Assembly: GCA_028287205.1 (NCBI GenBank)
Contig: JAQBQC010000496.1
Location: 1 to 6,377 of the forward strand
Reading direction: 5' to 3'
Length of the DNA stretch: 6,377 nucleotides
Source: Gemmatimonadota bacterium
GTDB taxonomy: Bacteria > Gemmatimonadota > Gemmatimonadetes > Gemmatimonadales > Gemmatimonadaceae
Shown one piece after another: positions 5,765 to 6,377 of this stretch. The position numbers were made by a program, and so were the translations under genes. The first letter of the stretch is position 1, and each line of letters begins with the position of its first letter. Under the pieces are notes generated by a model. It did no database searches. It was not told the origin of the DNA and saw only the letters and a list, made by a program, of their open reading frames with translations.

Positions 5765-5914
5765 TCCGTTTTTGTCCGTTCACTCCGTTCGTGTCTGTAT
5801 CTCATACTGTTATTACCTTCCTCGCGGCAGCCGCGAGAGTGGTTCGCGATTGCGCCATGCAGGCACTAACAAGTTGATGAAACGAATTGAACGGAGTGAA
5901 CGGACAAAAACGGA
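5765..5914. repeat. 150-bp element with perfect 26-bp inverted repeats
   Basis: The arms at 5765-5790 and 5889-5914 are exact reverse complements over 26 bases, separated by 98 bp. Each arm contains three hexamers: TCCGTT at 5765, 5775 and 5784 on the left, and AACGGA at 5890, 5899 and 5909 on the right, spaced 9-10 bp. A degenerate AACGAA at 5881 continues the rhythm. The interior contains a second perfect hairpin (5821-5837). No target-site duplication and no transposase are seen. It could be a dispersed noncoding repeat or MITE-like element, a cruciform or RNA hairpin, or a multimeric protein-binding site; sequence alone does not decide. Confidence 0.85.
5821..5837. repeat. Short GC-rich hairpin inside the inverted-repeat element
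   Basis: CTCGCGG (5821-5827) and CCGCGAG (5831-5837) form a perfect 7-bp stem with a CAG loop. It sits near the centre of the span between the 26-bp arms and has no T tract after it, so it is not a terminator. Confidence 0.6.
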
Positions 5915-5997
5915 TAAGAACAAACGTGGCGTGGTAATCGCCGGCTGGAACGACCACGAAGTTCAACTCACAACACCAGGTTGAGCTCTACAACACG

Positions 5998-6377
5998 ATG
6001 TCCATTTCGCTTGATCAACTGCGTACAGGTTTGGCAGAGCTTCGCCGAGCGAACCTTGATGAGCTCGCGAAAGCCGAGAGCATCGACGAGGTAGAGCACA
6101 CGCGAATCGCTGCGCTTGGACGGGCACGCGGTGGCTTGAACGATTACAAGGCGCACATCACGCAGCTGTCAGCCGCGGATCGTCCGGCGTTCGGTGCGCT
6201 CTTCAATGCAGTAAAGCAGGAGCTCGAGGAGGCCATCGCGAACCGACGCACCGAGCTCTCCGCATCCGCCGCGGCGCCTGCCGTCGTCGATCTCTCGATG
6301 CCCGCGCGCCGCCAGTGGCGCGGTGCCAAGCATCCCGTCACCATCGTAATGGAAGAGATCGAGGCCATCTTCCGCGA
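5998..6377 (+). CDS. pheS: Phenylalanyl-tRNA synthetase alpha subunit, 5' part
   Basis: PheS is the catalytic subunit of the alpha2-beta2 enzyme that charges tRNA-Phe with phenylalanine. The frame opens with ATG at 5998 and runs off the window after 126 complete codons. The visible part is the N-terminal coiled-coil arm that contacts tRNA: LGRARGGLNDYKAHITQLSA (40-59) corresponds to the usual LGKKG-L segment, then FGALFNAVKQELEEAIANRR (65-84). VDLSMPARR (97-105) followed by HPVTIVMEEIEAIFR (112-126) is the hallmark entry into the catalytic domain; motifs 1-3 lie beyond the end. Start choice rests on alignment with known PheS N-termini; the upstream GGTTGAG (5980-5986) is a weak, distant ribosome binding site. 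pheS following rplT is a common bacterial order, but the terminator at 5674-5710 makes it a separate transcription unit here. pheT would be expected downstream. Confidence 0.93.
   Translation, partial: MSISLDQLRTGLAELRRANLDELAKAESIDEVEHTRIAALGRARGGLNDYKAHITQLSAADRPAFGALFNAVKQELEEAIANRRTELSASAAAPAVVDLSMPARRQWRGAKHPVTIVMEEIEAIFR

Larger units (their letters stand above)
5711..5997. other. Noncoding interval before pheS
   Basis: No credible gene lies here. The only long open frame (5700-5984) would start with a GTG inside the terminator stem, its protein resembles nothing I know, and part of it is encoded by the inverted repeats. The interval holds the 150-bp inverted-repeat element, a palindrome ACTCGAGT (5747-5754), and small possible hairpins near pheS (for example GGCG/CGCC at 5928-5942). 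The pheS promoter should be here, but I found no convincing -35/-10 pair. The DNA is visibly more AT-rich than the surrounding genes. Confidence 0.6.

Noticed and set aside
5855..5915. Integron attC-like half site (CTAACAAG followed by GATGAAACGAA)
   Set aside because: The CTAACAA string recalls attC ends, but the preceding bases do not fit RYYYAAC, and no partner GTTRRRY with matching inner arms or any integrase or cassette gene is visible. A genome-wide search for attC would settle it.
5925..5958. T-box-like segment before pheS (GTGGTAATCGCC)
   Set aside because: It only loosely resembles the conserved T-box sequence TGGNACCGCG, and there is no Stem I, specifier loop or downstream terminator/antiterminator pair.
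5700..5984. 94-codon frame between rplT and pheS
   Set aside because: It starts with GTG inside the terminator stem, is partly encoded by inverted repeats, and lacks a ribosome binding site.

Overview
The window is GC-rich bacterial chromosome carrying ordinary housekeeping and metabolic genes. There is no sign of phage, insertion sequence or CRISPR. The infC-rpmI-rplT-pheS order, a Rex regulator of the usual bacterial type and the general look of the proteins (notably IF3 and L20) suggest a high-GC bacterium, perhaps Gemmatimonadota. That assignment is an inference from memory of protein flavour; nothing here proves it.

Layout. (1) 1-465, plus strand: 3' part of rsmA (16S rRNA dimethyladenosine methyltransferase). 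(2) 469-1098, minus strand: rex, the NADH/NAD+-sensing repressor, convergent with rsmA and only 3 nt from it. (3) 1099-1199: a divergent control region with a perfect 18-bp Rex operator just upstream of rex, overlapping a plausible rex promoter. (4) 1200-4257, plus strand: a tightly packed three-gene unit of an arginine deiminase (arcA), a DEDDh exonuclease of the DnaQ fold with an unidentified N-terminal extension, and a metallo-beta-lactamase-fold hydrolase. The genes overlap by four bases each (TTGA and GTGA), so they are probably translationally coupled. (5) 4258-4491: promoter and structured leader of the translation operon, with an intrinsic terminator ahead of infC and a possible competing antiterminator helix. 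(6) 4492-5604: infC (probable AUU start), rpmI and rplT, closed by a strong terminator at 5674-5710. (7) 5711-5997: a noncoding stretch holding a 150-bp element bounded by perfect 26-bp inverted repeats, each arm made of three TCCGTT units about one helical turn apart. (8) 5998 to the end: 5' part of pheS.

How the parts fit. Rex probably autoregulates and might also influence the divergent deiminase operon, linking redox state to arginine catabolism, but that second link is not shown by the sequence. The infC leader fits feedback control at two levels: transcription attenuation (L20-type control is known for this operon in Bacillus) and a non-canonical start codon (IF3 self-control is known in E. 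coli). The terminator after rplT separates pheS from this operon, so pheS needs its own promoter or readthrough; I could not identify a convincing one.

I see no clearly new multi-gene system. The features most worth a second look are the infC attenuator, the phased inverted-repeat element before pheS, the Rex operator, and the unusual deiminase-exonuclease-hydrolase operon.
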